Of a stretch of 64,000 nt of DNA, positions 1-7,972 are shown in pieces. Position 1 is the first letter of the stretch; every line of letters begins with the position of its first letter. The notes beneath the pieces are model-generated. The model had not been told where the DNA came from, searched no databases, and worked only from the letters and a program-made list of their open reading frames with translations. A program made the position numbers and the translations under genes. This stretch comes from Chryseobacterium aahli (GTDB lineage: Bacteria > Bacteroidota > Bacteroidia > Flavobacteriales > Weeksellaceae), in contig NZ_JALDNB010000015.1 of assembly GCF_022699665.1 (NCBI RefSeq), positions 91,508 through 155,507 on the forward strand, in the 5' to 3' direction.

Positions 1-14
1 TAGGTATTTTTATT

Positions 15-22
15 TATGTTTG
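15..22 (+). promoter_or_regulatory. -7 promoter element of aceB
   Basis: TATGTTTG fits the Bacteroidota -7 consensus TAnnTTTG and lies 28 nt before the aceB start codon. The -33 region falls at or beyond the window edge, so only half of the promoter can be judged. Confidence 0.45.
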
Positions 23-50
23 TAATGTCAAATCATAAAATCAATAGGTT

Positions 51-1625
51 ATGGAAACTAAGACTCAATTAAAAATAAATGCGGAAAATCAATTTGAAGA
101 ATTGTTCACCTCGGAATTGGTGGATTTCTTGGTAGAGCTTCATCAAGAATTTAATCCAAAACGATTACGGCTTTTAGAGGAAAGAAAACAAACTCAGCAG
201 GAATTTGACAAAGGAATTCTCCCAAAATTTTTATCTGAAACTGAAGAAATGAGAAACGCAGATTGGGTATGTTCTCCGCTTCCGGCAGATTTACTGGATC
301 GTAGAGTTGAAATTACTGGTCCGGTTGATAGAAAAATGATTATTAATGCTTTGAACTCAGGTGCTTCAACTTTTATGGCAGATTTTGAAGACAGCAATTC
401 TCCCACTTGGAATAATTGTATGGAAGGGCAAATCAATCTTTCTGACGCAATCAATCGAAAAATTGACTTCACAAATGAGCAAGGAAAATCATATGAGTTA
501 AATGAAAAAACAGCCGTTCTTCTTGTTCGTCCAAGAGGTTTACATTTAAACGAAAAGCATATTGAAATCAACGGCGAACAAGCTTCTGCATCATTAATCG
601 ATTTTGGAATTTATTTTTTCAGAAATGCAAAGCAATTATTGGAAAATGGAAGTGCACCATATTTTTATCTTCCAAAATTAGAGCATTACAAAGAAGCACG
701 TTGGTGGAATGAAGTTTTTGTTTTTGCCCAAAATTATTTGGAAATTCCAAAAAGCACGATCAAAGCAACGGTTTTGGTGGAGACAATCACCGCTTCTTTT
801 CAGATTGATGAAATATTATTTGAATTAAAAGAACATAGTTCAGGTTTAAATTGTGGACGTTGGGATTATATTTTTTCTTTCATTAAAAAATTCAGAAATC
901 TTCCCCATTTTCTCGTTCCGGACAGAGATCAGGTGACGATGACTTCCCATTTTATGAGTGCTTATTCTAAAAGAGTGATTGAAATTTGCCACAAAAGAAA
1001 TGTTCACGCGATTGGCGGAATGGCGGCGCAAATTCCAATTAAAAATGATTATGAAGCGAATAGTCAGGCTTTCGGAAAAGTGAGAAATGACAAAGAACGG
1101 GAAGTGAAAAATGGTCACGACGGAACTTGGGTAGCTCATCCTGCATTAGTTTCTGTAGCAAAGGATATTTTCGATCAATACATGCCTTCGAAAAATCAGA
1201 TTGATAAAAAATTTGATTATCAAATTACGGAAAATGACTTGTTGGAAATTCCAAAGGGTGAAATTACAGAAAATGGAGTTCGGAAAAACATCAATGTCGG
1301 AATTTTATATATCGAAAGTTGGTTAATGGGAACCGGAGCTGCAGCAATTTATAATTTGATGGAAGATGCTGCAACTGCAGAAATTTCAAGAACTCAAATC
1401 TGGCAATGGCTGAAAAATGATGCTGTTTTAAATGATGATCGAGTGTTGACAAGAGAGATGATTCTTCAGTGGGAATTTGAAGAATTGGAGCGTATTGAAA
1501 AATATGTTGGTCAAGAGCGTTTTAGAAACGGGAAATTCAATTTAGCTAAAGAACTTTTTAATGAATTGATTTTCTGTGAAGAATTCGAAGAATTTCTAAC
1601 ATTGAAAGCTTATCCATTTATTTAA
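51..1625 (+). CDS. aceB: Malate synthase (glyoxylate shunt)
   Basis: This 524-residue protein matches malate synthase A in length and motifs. It condenses glyoxylate with acetyl-CoA to give malate in the cytoplasm. The GRWDYIFS stretch near residue 268 and the C-terminal block with NVGILYIESWLMGTGAAA are typical of the family. The ATG start follows a -7 element by 28 nt. Isocitrate lyase is encoded just downstream on the same strand, so the two shunt enzymes sit together as is usual. The 157 nt between them hold a long inverted repeat, so read-through may be modulated there. Confidence 0.97.
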   Translation: METKTQLKINAENQFEELFTSELVDFLVELHQEFNPKRLRLLEERKQTQQEFDKGILPKFLSETEEMRNADWVCSPLPADLLDRRVEITGPVDRKMIINALNSGASTFMADFEDSNSPTWNNCMEGQINLSDAINRKIDFTNEQGKSYELNEKTAVLLVRPRGLHLNEKHIEINGEQASASLIDFGIYFFRNAKQLLENGSAPYFYLPKLEHYKEARWWNEVFVFAQNYLEIPKSTIKATVLVETITASFQIDEILFELKEHSSGLNCGRWDYIFSFIKKFRNLPHFLVPDRDQVTMTSHFMSAYSKRVIEICHKRNVHAIGGMAAQIPIKNDYEANSQAFGKVRNDKEREVKNGHDGTWVAHPALVSVAKDIFDQYMPSKNQIDKKFDYQITENDLLEIPKGEITENGVRKNINVGILYIESWLMGTGAAAIYNLMEDAATAEISRTQIWQWLKNDAVLNDDRVLTREMILQWEFEELERIEKYVGQERFRNGKFNLAKELFNELIFCEEFEEFLTLKAYPFI

Positions 1626-1642
1626 TTTAAAAATATAGGTTT

Positions 1643-1742
1643 CGTCACTTCGAGTAGATTTTGAAAAAATCGTATCGAGAAGTTATTAAAGTTCTACAAG
1701 TTTTCGATACAAAATTCTTTCAGAATTTCACTCAAACTGACG
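1643..1742. repeat. Long imperfect inverted repeat between aceB and aceA
   Basis: The stretch begins with CGTCACTTCGAGT and ends with a diverged reverse complement (ACTCAAACTGACG), and the arms match imperfectly over about 40 nt. Internal pieces such as CGTATCGAGAA and TTTTCGATAC are also complementary. This looks like a dispersed flavobacterial palindromic repeat rather than a classical terminator, since no T-run follows. As RNA it would fold into a long hairpin inside any aceB-aceA transcript. Confidence 0.75.
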
Positions 1743-1782
1743 AATATCAAAACTCAATCTAATAATTTAAAATCCAAATATT

Positions 1783-3063
1783 ATGAAAACAAGACAAGAA
1801 CAAATCCAGAATTTAGAGCAGGGCTGGTTGACCAATCCTCGCTGGAACGGAGTGAAAAGACCCTACACAGCAGAAGATGTGTTAAAGCTGCGAGGTTCTT
1901 ATAAATTAGATTATACAATCGCAACAGAAATGTCAAAGAGGTTTTGGGAACAATTAAATAATCAGGATTTTGTTGCCGGATTGGGAGCTTTGACGGGAAA
2001 TCAGGCTGTACAAGAAGTTGATGCAGGGCTGGAAGCAATCTATCTTTCAGGTTGGCAGGTTGCTGCAGACGCAAATTTATCTGGTGAAATGTATCCAGAC
2101 CAATCGTTATATCCTGCGAACTCAGTGCCTTCTGTGGTAAAAAAAATAAATAATGCTTTGTTAAGAGCAGATCAAATTCAGTCAGTAAATGGTGGCGGAG
2201 AAAAAAAATATTTAGTTCCGATTATTGCTGATGCTGAAGCTGGTTTTGGTGGAAATCTTAATGCTTATGAACTGATGAAACAAATGATCGAGGCTGGAGC
2301 CGCAGCAGTACATTTTGAAGATCAGTTGTCTTCTGCTAAAAAATGTGGTCATTTAGGCGGGAAAGTTTTGGTTCCGACTCAGGAAGCGATCAATAAGTTG
2401 ATTGCAGCACGTTTGGCTTCTGATGTTGCAGGTGTTCCGAGTGTGATTGTTGCAAGAACAGATGCGGATGCAGCAGATCTTCTGACTTCTGATATTGACG
2501 AGAGAGACAGGAAATTTGTAACAGGAGAAAGAACTTCAGAAGGATTTTATGTAGTGAAAAATGGAGTAGAACAGGGAATTGACAGAGGTTTATCTTATGC
2601 TCCGTATGCGGATTTAATTTGGATGGAAACTTCTAATCCTGATTTAGATTACGCAAGAAAATTTGCAGAAGGAATTCATGCTAAATTTCCGGGTAAAATG
2701 TTGGCTTACAATTGTTCACCATCTTTCAATTGGGCAGCAAAGCTTTCGGTTGATGAAATGCTGAATTTCAGAGAAGAATTGGCGAAAATGGGATACAAAT
2801 TCCAGTTTATTACTTTAGCAGGTTTCCATGCGTTGAATACGGCGATGTTTGAATTGGCTTTGGCGTATAAAGAAAGAGGAATGGCTGGATATTCTGAATT
2901 GCAGGAACGTGAATTTGCTTTACAGAATAAGGGTTTCAGAGCGGTGAAACATCAGTCTTTTGTAGGAACGGGTTATTTTGATGAGATTCAGAATGTTGTG
3001 ACCAGCGGTTCTTCTGCAACGGTTGCGATGAAAGATTCTACCGAAACGGCGCAGTTCCATTAA
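1783..3063 (+). CDS. aceA: Isocitrate lyase (glyoxylate shunt)
   Basis: This 426-residue protein is isocitrate lyase, which cleaves isocitrate into succinate and glyoxylate. The catalytic signature KKCGH is present with the active-site cysteine at about residue 188, and the N-terminal TNPRWNGVKRPYTAEDV stretch is typical. It follows aceB on the same strand, giving the complete two-enzyme shunt needed for growth on acetate or fatty acids. A hairpin and T-run follow its stop codon. No clear -7 element was found directly upstream, which suggests co-transcription with aceB or a weaker promoter. Confidence 0.98.
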   Translation: MKTRQEQIQNLEQGWLTNPRWNGVKRPYTAEDVLKLRGSYKLDYTIATEMSKRFWEQLNNQDFVAGLGALTGNQAVQEVDAGLEAIYLSGWQVAADANLSGEMYPDQSLYPANSVPSVVKKINNALLRADQIQSVNGGGEKKYLVPIIADAEAGFGGNLNAYELMKQMIEAGAAAVHFEDQLSSAKKCGHLGGKVLVPTQEAINKLIAARLASDVAGVPSVIVARTDADAADLLTSDIDERDRKFVTGERTSEGFYVVKNGVEQGIDRGLSYAPYADLIWMETSNPDLDYARKFAEGIHAKFPGKMLAYNCSPSFNWAAKLSVDEMLNFREELAKMGYKFQFITLAGFHALNTAMFELALAYKERGMAGYSELQEREFALQNKGFRAVKHQSFVGTGYFDEIQNVVTSGSSATVAMKDSTETAQFH

Positions 3064-3088
3064 TTTTTTTTGTTAAATATATTGTTAG

Positions 3089-3119
3089 ACCTTCTCAGCT
3101 TTTGGGAAGGTTTTTTTTA
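3089..3119 (+). terminator. Rho-independent terminator of aceA
   Basis: An 8-bp stem ACCTTCTC/GGGAAGGT (one G-T pair) is followed by a run of eight T. Confidence 0.8.
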
Positions 3120-3166
3120 TGAAAGAATTCTGGTCACTACTTCAAAGTAAAAGAGCAGAAAATCGT

Positions 3167-3174
3167 TATCTTTG
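3167..3174 (+). promoter_or_regulatory. -7 promoter element of the queD-like gene
   Basis: TATCTTTG is a perfect TAnnTTTG element ending only 4 nt before the ATG at 3179. Transcription would start at or next to the start codon, so the mRNA is probably leaderless. This placement also argues against the upstream ATG at 3119. Confidence 0.7.
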
Positions 3175-3178
3175 CATC

Positions 3179-3625
3179 ATGATACGTATTACAAAAATTT
3201 TTACATTCGAGACTGCTCATGTGTTGTACAATTATGATGGGAAATGTAAAAATATGCACGGACATTCTTACAAACTTTTCGTTACTGTAAAGGGAAAACC
3301 AATCAATGATCTGGAAAATCCTAAAAACGGAATGGTGGTAGATTTCGGAGATATTAAAGCTATTGTAAAAGCTGAAATTGTTGATGTTTGGGATCATTCG
3401 GTTTTGATTAACGGGGTTTCTCCGCACAGAGAAATGGGTGAGGAATTAGAAAATAAAGGTCAGAAAGTGATTTACTGCAACTTCCAGCCTACTTGTGAAA
3501 ATATGTTGTATGCGATTGCTGCAAAAATCAAATCAAAACTTCCCTCAGATGTTTCTTTAGCTTACTTGAAGCTTCACGAGACAGAAAATTCTTACGGAGA
3601 ATGGTTTGCGGAAGATAATCAATAA
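3179..3625 (+). CDS. queD: 6-carboxytetrahydropterin synthase (QueD/PTPS family)
   Basis: The 148-residue protein has the zinc-binding histidines of the 6-pyruvoyl-tetrahydropterin synthase fold (TFETAH and MHGHSY) and the C-terminal HETENSYGEW motif with the conserved glutamate. QueD converts dihydroneopterin triphosphate to 6-carboxytetrahydropterin in queuosine (7-deazaguanine) synthesis. An in-frame ATG at 3119 would add 20 residues without similarity to the family. I prefer 3179 because a perfect -7 element lies in the extra stretch. A role in another pterin pathway cannot be excluded from sequence alone. Confidence 0.88.
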   Translation: MIRITKIFTFETAHVLYNYDGKCKNMHGHSYKLFVTVKGKPINDLENPKNGMVVDFGDIKAIVKAEIVDVWDHSVLINGVSPHREMGEELENKGQKVIYCNFQPTCENMLYAIAAKIKSKLPSDVSLAYLKLHETENSYGEWFAEDNQ

Positions 3626-3650
3626 TTTTTTCTGAATTTAATATAGAAAA

Positions 3651-4424
3651 GTGCTAAAGACAACCATCAATTTAGAGCCGGGAAAGAAGGTGTATTTTGC
3701 ATCAGATCAGCATTTTGGTGCTCCAGATCCGAAACAGAGCAAAATTCGGGAAGAAAAATTTATCCGTTGGATGAATGAGATCAAAGAAGATGCTCAGGTT
3801 TTGTTTTTAATGGGTGATTTGTTTGATTTTTGGCACGAATGGAAACATGTAATCCCGAAAGGATATGTGCGTGTTCTCGGAAAAATTGCGGAACTGAAAG
3901 ACAGGGGAATTCACGTTTATTTTTTTGTGGGAAATCATGATCTCTGGATGAAAGATTATCTGGAAGAAGAGATAGGATGCACTGTTTTTTATAAAAAGCA
4001 ATATTTTGAAATCGCAGGAAAACAGTTTCTGTTAGCTCACGGAGATGGTTTGGGACCAGGTGATAAAGGGTACAAAAGAATGAAAAAAGTCTTTACAAAT
4101 CCCGTAGCACAGTGGTTTTTCAAATGGTTACATCCCGATATTGCGATGAAGATTGCATTGTACATGTCTCAAAAAAACAAAATGATTTCCGGAGATGAAG
4201 ACAAAGCTTTTTTGGGAGAAGATAAAGAGTTTTTGATTATTTACTCGAAAGAGAAATTGAAAACTGAAAAGATTGATTACTTTATTTATGGTCACCGTCA
4301 TTTGCCGATGGTTTTAGATTTAAATCAAAATTCAAAATACATCAATCTTGGAGACTGGATTTCTTATTTCACCTACGGAGTTTTTCAACATGATTTTGAA
4401 TTGAAAACTTTTGAGCAGAAATAA
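3651..4424 (+). CDS. lpxH: UDP-2,3-diacylglucosamine diphosphatase (LpxH-like calcineurin-fold phosphoesterase)
   Basis: The 257-residue protein has the metallophosphoesterase motif series SDQHFG, GDLFDFWHEW, GNHD, HGDG and GHRH. The GDLFDFW form is typical of LpxH, the peripheral membrane enzyme that removes UMP from UDP-2,3-diacylglucosamine in lipid A synthesis. The start is a GTG 25 nt after queD, so the two genes are probably co-transcribed. I see no good plus-strand terminator after it; the hairpin just downstream has its T-run on the other strand. Confidence 0.85.
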   Translation: MLKTTINLEPGKKVYFASDQHFGAPDPKQSKIREEKFIRWMNEIKEDAQVLFLMGDLFDFWHEWKHVIPKGYVRVLGKIAELKDRGIHVYFFVGNHDLWMKDYLEEEIGCTVFYKKQYFEIAGKQFLLAHGDGLGPGDKGYKRMKKVFTNPVAQWFFKWLHPDIAMKIALYMSQKNKMISGDEDKAFLGEDKEFLIIYSKEKLKTEKIDYFIYGHRHLPMVLDLNQNSKYINLGDWISYFTYGVFQHDFELKTFEQK

Positions 4425-4428
4425 AAAA

Positions 4429-4450
4429 AATTACCTCCGAAGAGGTAATT
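4429..4450 (-). terminator. Minus-strand terminator hairpin with UUCG loop
   Basis: The perfect 9-bp stem AATTACCTC/GAGGTAATT encloses CGAA on the plus strand, which reads as a very stable C(UUCG)G tetraloop on the minus strand. On the minus strand it is followed by a run of eight T, but there is no T-run on the plus strand. No recognisable minus-strand gene lies upstream of it. A 33-codon minus-strand open stretch without a start codon runs into the stem. Confidence 0.6.
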
Positions 4451-4620
4451 CCTGAATAACAGTTTCTACGGCTGTTATATCTAATCCATATTCCGCAGAT
4501 TGAATTGCAATAACCTGACCAAATTTTATTTTTTAATATTAATTATACTTAAAATTAAAGTCAAATTCCCTAAATGATTCAAAACGAATCAATAAGGCTT
4601 AAAAATCATTTAAAATTAAA

Positions 4621-5616
4621 TTGAAAAGTATATTTGACATAAAGACCGAACAAGAATTTCTGGATGTGGCACTGACTACTTTTCGGTATCAATACAGAAA
4701 TATTGAGGTCTACAGAAAATTTGTTGATTTTTTAAATATTAATATTGATGAGGTGAGAACGATAGATAAAATTCCATTTTTGCCCATTGAAATGTTTAAA
4801 AATCATCAGATCTTAGACGAAAATATTTCCACTGATTTGTATTTTCAAAGTTCTGGAACGACGCAGATGAATTTGTCTAAACATTTCATCGCAGACGAAA
4901 ATATTTATCAGGAAAGCATCTACAAAAGTTTTGAGCAGTTTATTGGAAAGCCTGAAGATTTTATATTTTTAGGATTGCTACCAAGTTATTTAGAAAAACA
5001 AAATTCATCACTGATTTACATGGTCGATTATTTGATGAAAAAATCAGACAAGCCTGAAAACGGATATTTTCTCTATAATCACGAAGATTTATTCAAACTT
5101 TTAAATGAATTAAAAGACAAAAAAGTCATTCTTTTCGGAGTCTCTTTTGCGCTTCTTGATTTTATCGATTATTGTCATTCTGAACGAAGTGAAGAATCTC
5201 TAAATTCTTTAAAGAATTTAGTGGTAATAGAAACCGGCGGAATGAAAGGGCGTAAAGAAGAAATGACCAAAGATGAATTGTTGAAAATTCTTCAGAATGG
5301 CTTTAAAACCGAGAGAATTTATTCAGAATATTCAATGACCGAACTGCTTTCACAAGCGTATTCTTTAGGTGAAAACATCTACGAATGTCCAAACTGGATG
5401 CGTGTTTTGGTCAGAAATGTAGAAGATCCTTTCAGTTATGAAACTGCGGGGAAAACTGGGGCAATCAATATCATCGACTTGGCAAATATTCATTCCTGCT
5501 CTTTCATTGCCACGCAGGATTTGGGTAAATTGTTAACCGAGGATGAAAAGAAATTTCAGGTTTTGGGAAGAATTGATCATTCGGATATTCGTGGTTGCAG
5601 CTTATTGGTGAGTTAG
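4621..5616 (+). CDS. LuxE-like acyl-protein synthetase family protein
   Basis: The 331-residue protein resembles the LuxE/acyl-protein synthetase family of adenylate-forming enzymes. Supporting segments are KIPFLPIEMFK, the phosphate-loop-like YFQSSGTTQMNLSKH and the conserved ETGGMKGRRKE-like ETGGMKGRKEE. Such proteins activate a carboxylic acid with ATP; in Bacteroidota they often belong to lipid or surface-glycan pathways, and the substrate here is unknown. The start is TTG. Residues 185-200 (CHSERSEES and following) come from a dispersed DNA repeat that lies in frame in the gene, apparently in a surface loop before the ETGG motif. Confidence 0.78.
   Translation: MKSIFDIKTEQEFLDVALTTFRYQYRNIEVYRKFVDFLNINIDEVRTIDKIPFLPIEMFKNHQILDENISTDLYFQSSGTTQMNLSKHFIADENIYQESIYKSFEQFIGKPEDFIFLGLLPSYLEKQNSSLIYMVDYLMKKSDKPENGYFLYNHEDLFKLLNELKDKKVILFGVSFALLDFIDYCHSERSEESLNSLKNLVVIETGGMKGRKEEMTKDELLKILQNGFKTERIYSEYSMTELLSQAYSLGENIYECPNWMRVLVRNVEDPFSYETAGKTGAINIIDLANIHSCSFIATQDLGKLLTEDEKKFQVLGRIDHSDIRGCSLLVS
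5172..5220 (+). repeat. Dispersed repeat (SERSEES type) inside a coding region
   Basis: TGTCATTCTGAACGAAGTGA and the following AGAATCTC match a repeat family that is usually intergenic; a related pair lies at 40564-40645. Here it is followed by the near-palindrome TAAATTC TTTAAA GAATTTA. The whole element stays in frame in the LuxE-like gene and adds no stop codon. Confidence 0.8.
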
Positions 5617-5620
5617 CTGA

Positions 5621-5712
5621 AATAGTTGCGGTCTTAGCTGAGTGGAACGCCTTAGCGAACGAAAAATATGCTCAATAATAAGAGGAAATCTTTGCGGACT
5701 TTGCGTTTAAAT
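5621..5712. repeat. Dispersed intergenic repeat
   Basis: The stretch with GTCTTAGCTGAGTGGAACGC, CTTAGCGAACG and CTTTGCGGACTTTGCGTTTA resembles the CTTTGCG-ACTTTGCGTTAA repeats common between genes of Bacteroidota. It has no coding potential. Confidence 0.5.
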
Positions 5713-5727
5713 AAAAAAACTTAAAAC

Positions 5728-6273
5728 GTGCTTAAAATAGAAGAGTTAGTTCACGCTTACATTCATGTGAATTGCGATTTTGAAAAGGAAATTGTACTGA
5801 GCAATCATTTCCATTCAGATTGGGAAGCGGATATGCTGATTATCGATTCTGAAGGTTTCAGTCACGAAATTGAAATTAAACTTTCAAAAAGTGATTTTAA
5901 AAATGATTTCAAAAAGTCTTACATCAATACTAAAACTGGCGAAAAATTTTTAAAACATGACAAAATCTGTTGTGGAGATTACGTTTGCAATTCGTTCAGC
6001 TTTTTACTTCCAATGGGAATGATTGAACATTCTCAAATTCCCGAACACTGCGGAATTATTGAATTCTACCACAACGCAGATAATTGGAATACGGAATTCT
6101 ATCTCATCCGAACACCCAAAAAAGTACACGAAGATTCTTACTGGAAGCTAAACGATAAAGATCTTTTCATCCGAAAAATGGCTTTAAATTTACTTCAACG
6201 AAAATTAGAAATCAAAGGAAAATATGAAGAATTGATCTTTAAAAATCCTGTTGAAATAAAGAAATTAAAATAG
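5728..6273 (+). CDS. Putative PD-(D/E)XK nuclease-like protein (MmcB-like)
   Basis: The 181-residue protein starts at a GTG. I recognise only a likely nuclease core: the acidic segment SDWEADMLIID followed by HEIEIKLSKSDF, which fits the D...E-x-K pattern of PD-(D/E)XK enzymes and resembles MmcB-type DNA repair proteins. Two later cysteines sit in DKICCGDYVC. It has no signal peptide or membrane segment and is flanked by a repeat and a bidirectional terminator, so it is probably a single-gene unit. A DNA-related role is inferred from this motif alone. Confidence 0.6.
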   Translation: MLKIEELVHAYIHVNCDFEKEIVLSNHFHSDWEADMLIIDSEGFSHEIEIKLSKSDFKNDFKKSYINTKTGEKFLKHDKICCGDYVCNSFSFLLPMGMIEHSQIPEHCGIIEFYHNADNWNTEFYLIRTPKKVHEDSYWKLNDKDLFIRKMALNLLQRKLEIKGKYEELIFKNPVEIKKLK

Positions 6274-6275
6274 AA

Positions 6276-6299
6276 AAATCCTGCCGAAAGACAGGATTT
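6276..6299. terminator. Bidirectional terminator between convergent genes
   Basis: The 8-bp stem AAATCCTG/CAGGATTT lies between the nuclease-like gene and the opposing aquaporin gene, with T-rich or A-rich flanks on both sides. Confidence 0.7.
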
Positions 6300-6320
6300 C
6301 ATTTTGATATATAATTTAAA

Positions 6321-7037
6321 TTATTTCGCTTGTTCAGGTCTTTCCATCAATAAATTGTAAGTAAAAGCTGCTGCAATGCCTCCTAAAACCGGAGCAACAA
6401 CAAATAACCAAAGTTGCGAAAGTGCTGCACCACCTGCGAAAATTGCCGGACCAATACTTCTTGCTGGGTTTACGGAAACTCCGGTTATTTTGATTCCAAC
6501 AATGTGAATCAAAACCAAAGAAAATCCAATCGCCAAACCTGCAAAACCACCGTTGATGTTTTTTGTGGAAGTTGATCCTAAAATTACCATCAGGAAAATA
6601 AATGTAAATACAAATTCAGCTACAAAAGCTGCCGTTGTATTGTAAGCATCAAGATATCCCGTTCCCCAGCCGTTCGAGCCTAGAGCCCATTCTTTCATTT
6701 CTGCACCCGGATGGTTGGTGAAAATCACGTAAAGAATTCCTGCACCAATAATTGCACCGATGATCTGGGCAATAATGTACCGTATCGCTTCGTCCATTTT
6801 CATTCTTCCCGCCGCAACCATCGCAATAGAAATTGCAGGGTTGATGTGGCAGCCCGAAATGTGACCGATTGCGTAGGCCATAGCAACAACACTAAGACCA
6901 AATGCGAAAGAAATTCCCAGAAGTCCTACACCTGTAGTGCCGTCTGCGCCTGCAATCACTGCGCTTCCGCAGCCCATGAGAACAAGTACCATTGTGCCAA
7001 GCATCTCGGCAACGAATTTTGAAGTTTTTGAAATCAT
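6321..7037 (-). CDS. aqpZ: Aquaporin Z-type water channel
   Basis: The 238-residue membrane protein carries both NPA-type motifs of the MIP family: HINPAISIA in the first half and SVNPARSIGP in the second, the latter with the selectivity-filter arginine. The N-terminal AEMLGTMVLVLMGCGSAV is a typical first helix and six hydrophobic helices can be traced. The arginine and an overall length close to bacterial AqpZ favour a water channel over a glycerol facilitator. It is transcribed alone, from an AT-rich upstream region with no perfect -7 element on its strand. Confidence 0.95.
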   Translation of the reverse strand: MISKTSKFVAEMLGTMVLVLMGCGSAVIAGADGTTGVGLLGISFAFGLSVVAMAYAIGHISGCHINPAISIAMVAAGRMKMDEAIRYIIAQIIGAIIGAGILYVIFTNHPGAEMKEWALGSNGWGTGYLDAYNTTAAFVAEFVFTFIFLMVILGSTSTKNINGGFAGLAIGFSLVLIHIVGIKITGVSVNPARSIGPAIFAGGAALSQLWLFVVAPVLGGIAAAFTYNLLMERPEQAK

Positions 7038-7216
7038 CTTTTTATGTATTTTAAATTGTAGAGCGAATGTACAAAAATTAATTATTCAAAATTAATGGAA
7101 ATAAAATAAATATTATGTTATAAATTTTTAATATTGTTTATGTTTAATATATCTAATTAACTTTAATTATGATGGTTTTTATATTCATAAAATATTATGT
7201 CTTTTCATTAAATTAA

Positions 7217-7224
7217 TATCTTTG
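7217..7224 (+). promoter_or_regulatory. -7 promoter element
   Basis: TATCTTTG lies 50 nt before the DUF5715-type gene at 7275. Confidence 0.55.
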
Positions 7225-7274
7225 GCAACAACAAAATCTGTAATTTTTGCGTTTAAATCTTCAAAATAGTCTGT

Positions 7275-7892
7275 ATGAGGAAATTTCTGTACATCATTCC
7301 ATTGGCATTTCATCAGCTTGTTTATAGTCAGGCATCAAAAAAAACGGTTCCGTGCTATGATTTTACTGAGGTTTTAAAAGTGGAACCGACTCCTTTGTAC
7401 AAACCACATTTAGATGCTTCACGAAGCTTTAATGTCAATATTCTTAAAAATACCTCGCAAGTTCAGAAGTATATCAATAAGGGAAAATTTCACACGGTTA
7501 AAAAATCAGGAAAAGGGTATAAGGTTCAAAAGTTAGATTACAGCAGAGCATATTTAGTTTCAAAAGCAAAAACTACTTTAGAAAAAATAGGTTCAAGATT
7601 CAGTAAAGAAACCAAAGGGCATACGTTTACCGTTTCATCGATTACCAGAACATTGGAAGATCAGTGCAGATTAAGAAAAGTTAATGCAAACGCATCGTTG
7701 GGAATAAGTTCGCATAATTATGGTAATTCTTTCGATATTTCTTATGTGAGATTTAATAATAAGCTTAAAACAAACCCCAAATTGGAAGTTGCACTAGAAA
7801 AAGTTTTAAAATATTATGCCAATGCTGGACGGATTTATTACATCAAAGAACGCCAGCAAAGCTGTTTTCATATCACGGTAAGGAATTATTAA
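7275..7892 (+). CDS. DUF5715 family protein, peptidase M15-like, secreted
   Basis: The 205-residue protein begins with a signal peptide (FLYIIPLAFHQLVYSQA). It resembles DUF5715. The segment SSHNYGNSFDIS has the S-x-H-x3-G-x3-D layout of the zinc site in VanY/M15 D,D-carboxypeptidases, and CFHITV near the end could supply the third ligand; the candidate ligands are His147, Asp154 and His199. A periplasmic cell-wall peptidase role is therefore plausible but inferred. The gene stands alone between the divergent aquaporin gene and an ABC-F gene with its own promoter. Confidence 0.75.
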   Translation: MRKFLYIIPLAFHQLVYSQASKKTVPCYDFTEVLKVEPTPLYKPHLDASRSFNVNILKNTSQVQKYINKGKFHTVKKSGKGYKVQKLDYSRAYLVSKAKTTLEKIGSRFSKETKGHTFTVSSITRTLEDQCRLRKVNANASLGISSHNYGNSFDISYVRFNNKLKTNPKLEVALEKVLKYYANAGRIYYIKERQQSCFHITVRNY

Positions 7893-7914
7893 ATTTAAAG
7901 TCCTTTATTTTGCG

Positions 7915-7922
7915 TATTTTTG
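7915..7922 (+). promoter_or_regulatory. -7 promoter element of the ABC-F gene
   Basis: TATTTTTG fits TAnnTTTG and lies 50 nt before the start codon at 7973. Confidence 0.55.
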
Positions 7923-7972
7923 CACCCGAAAAATATTCAGTACACATTATTCATCATTAATTACTCATAAAG

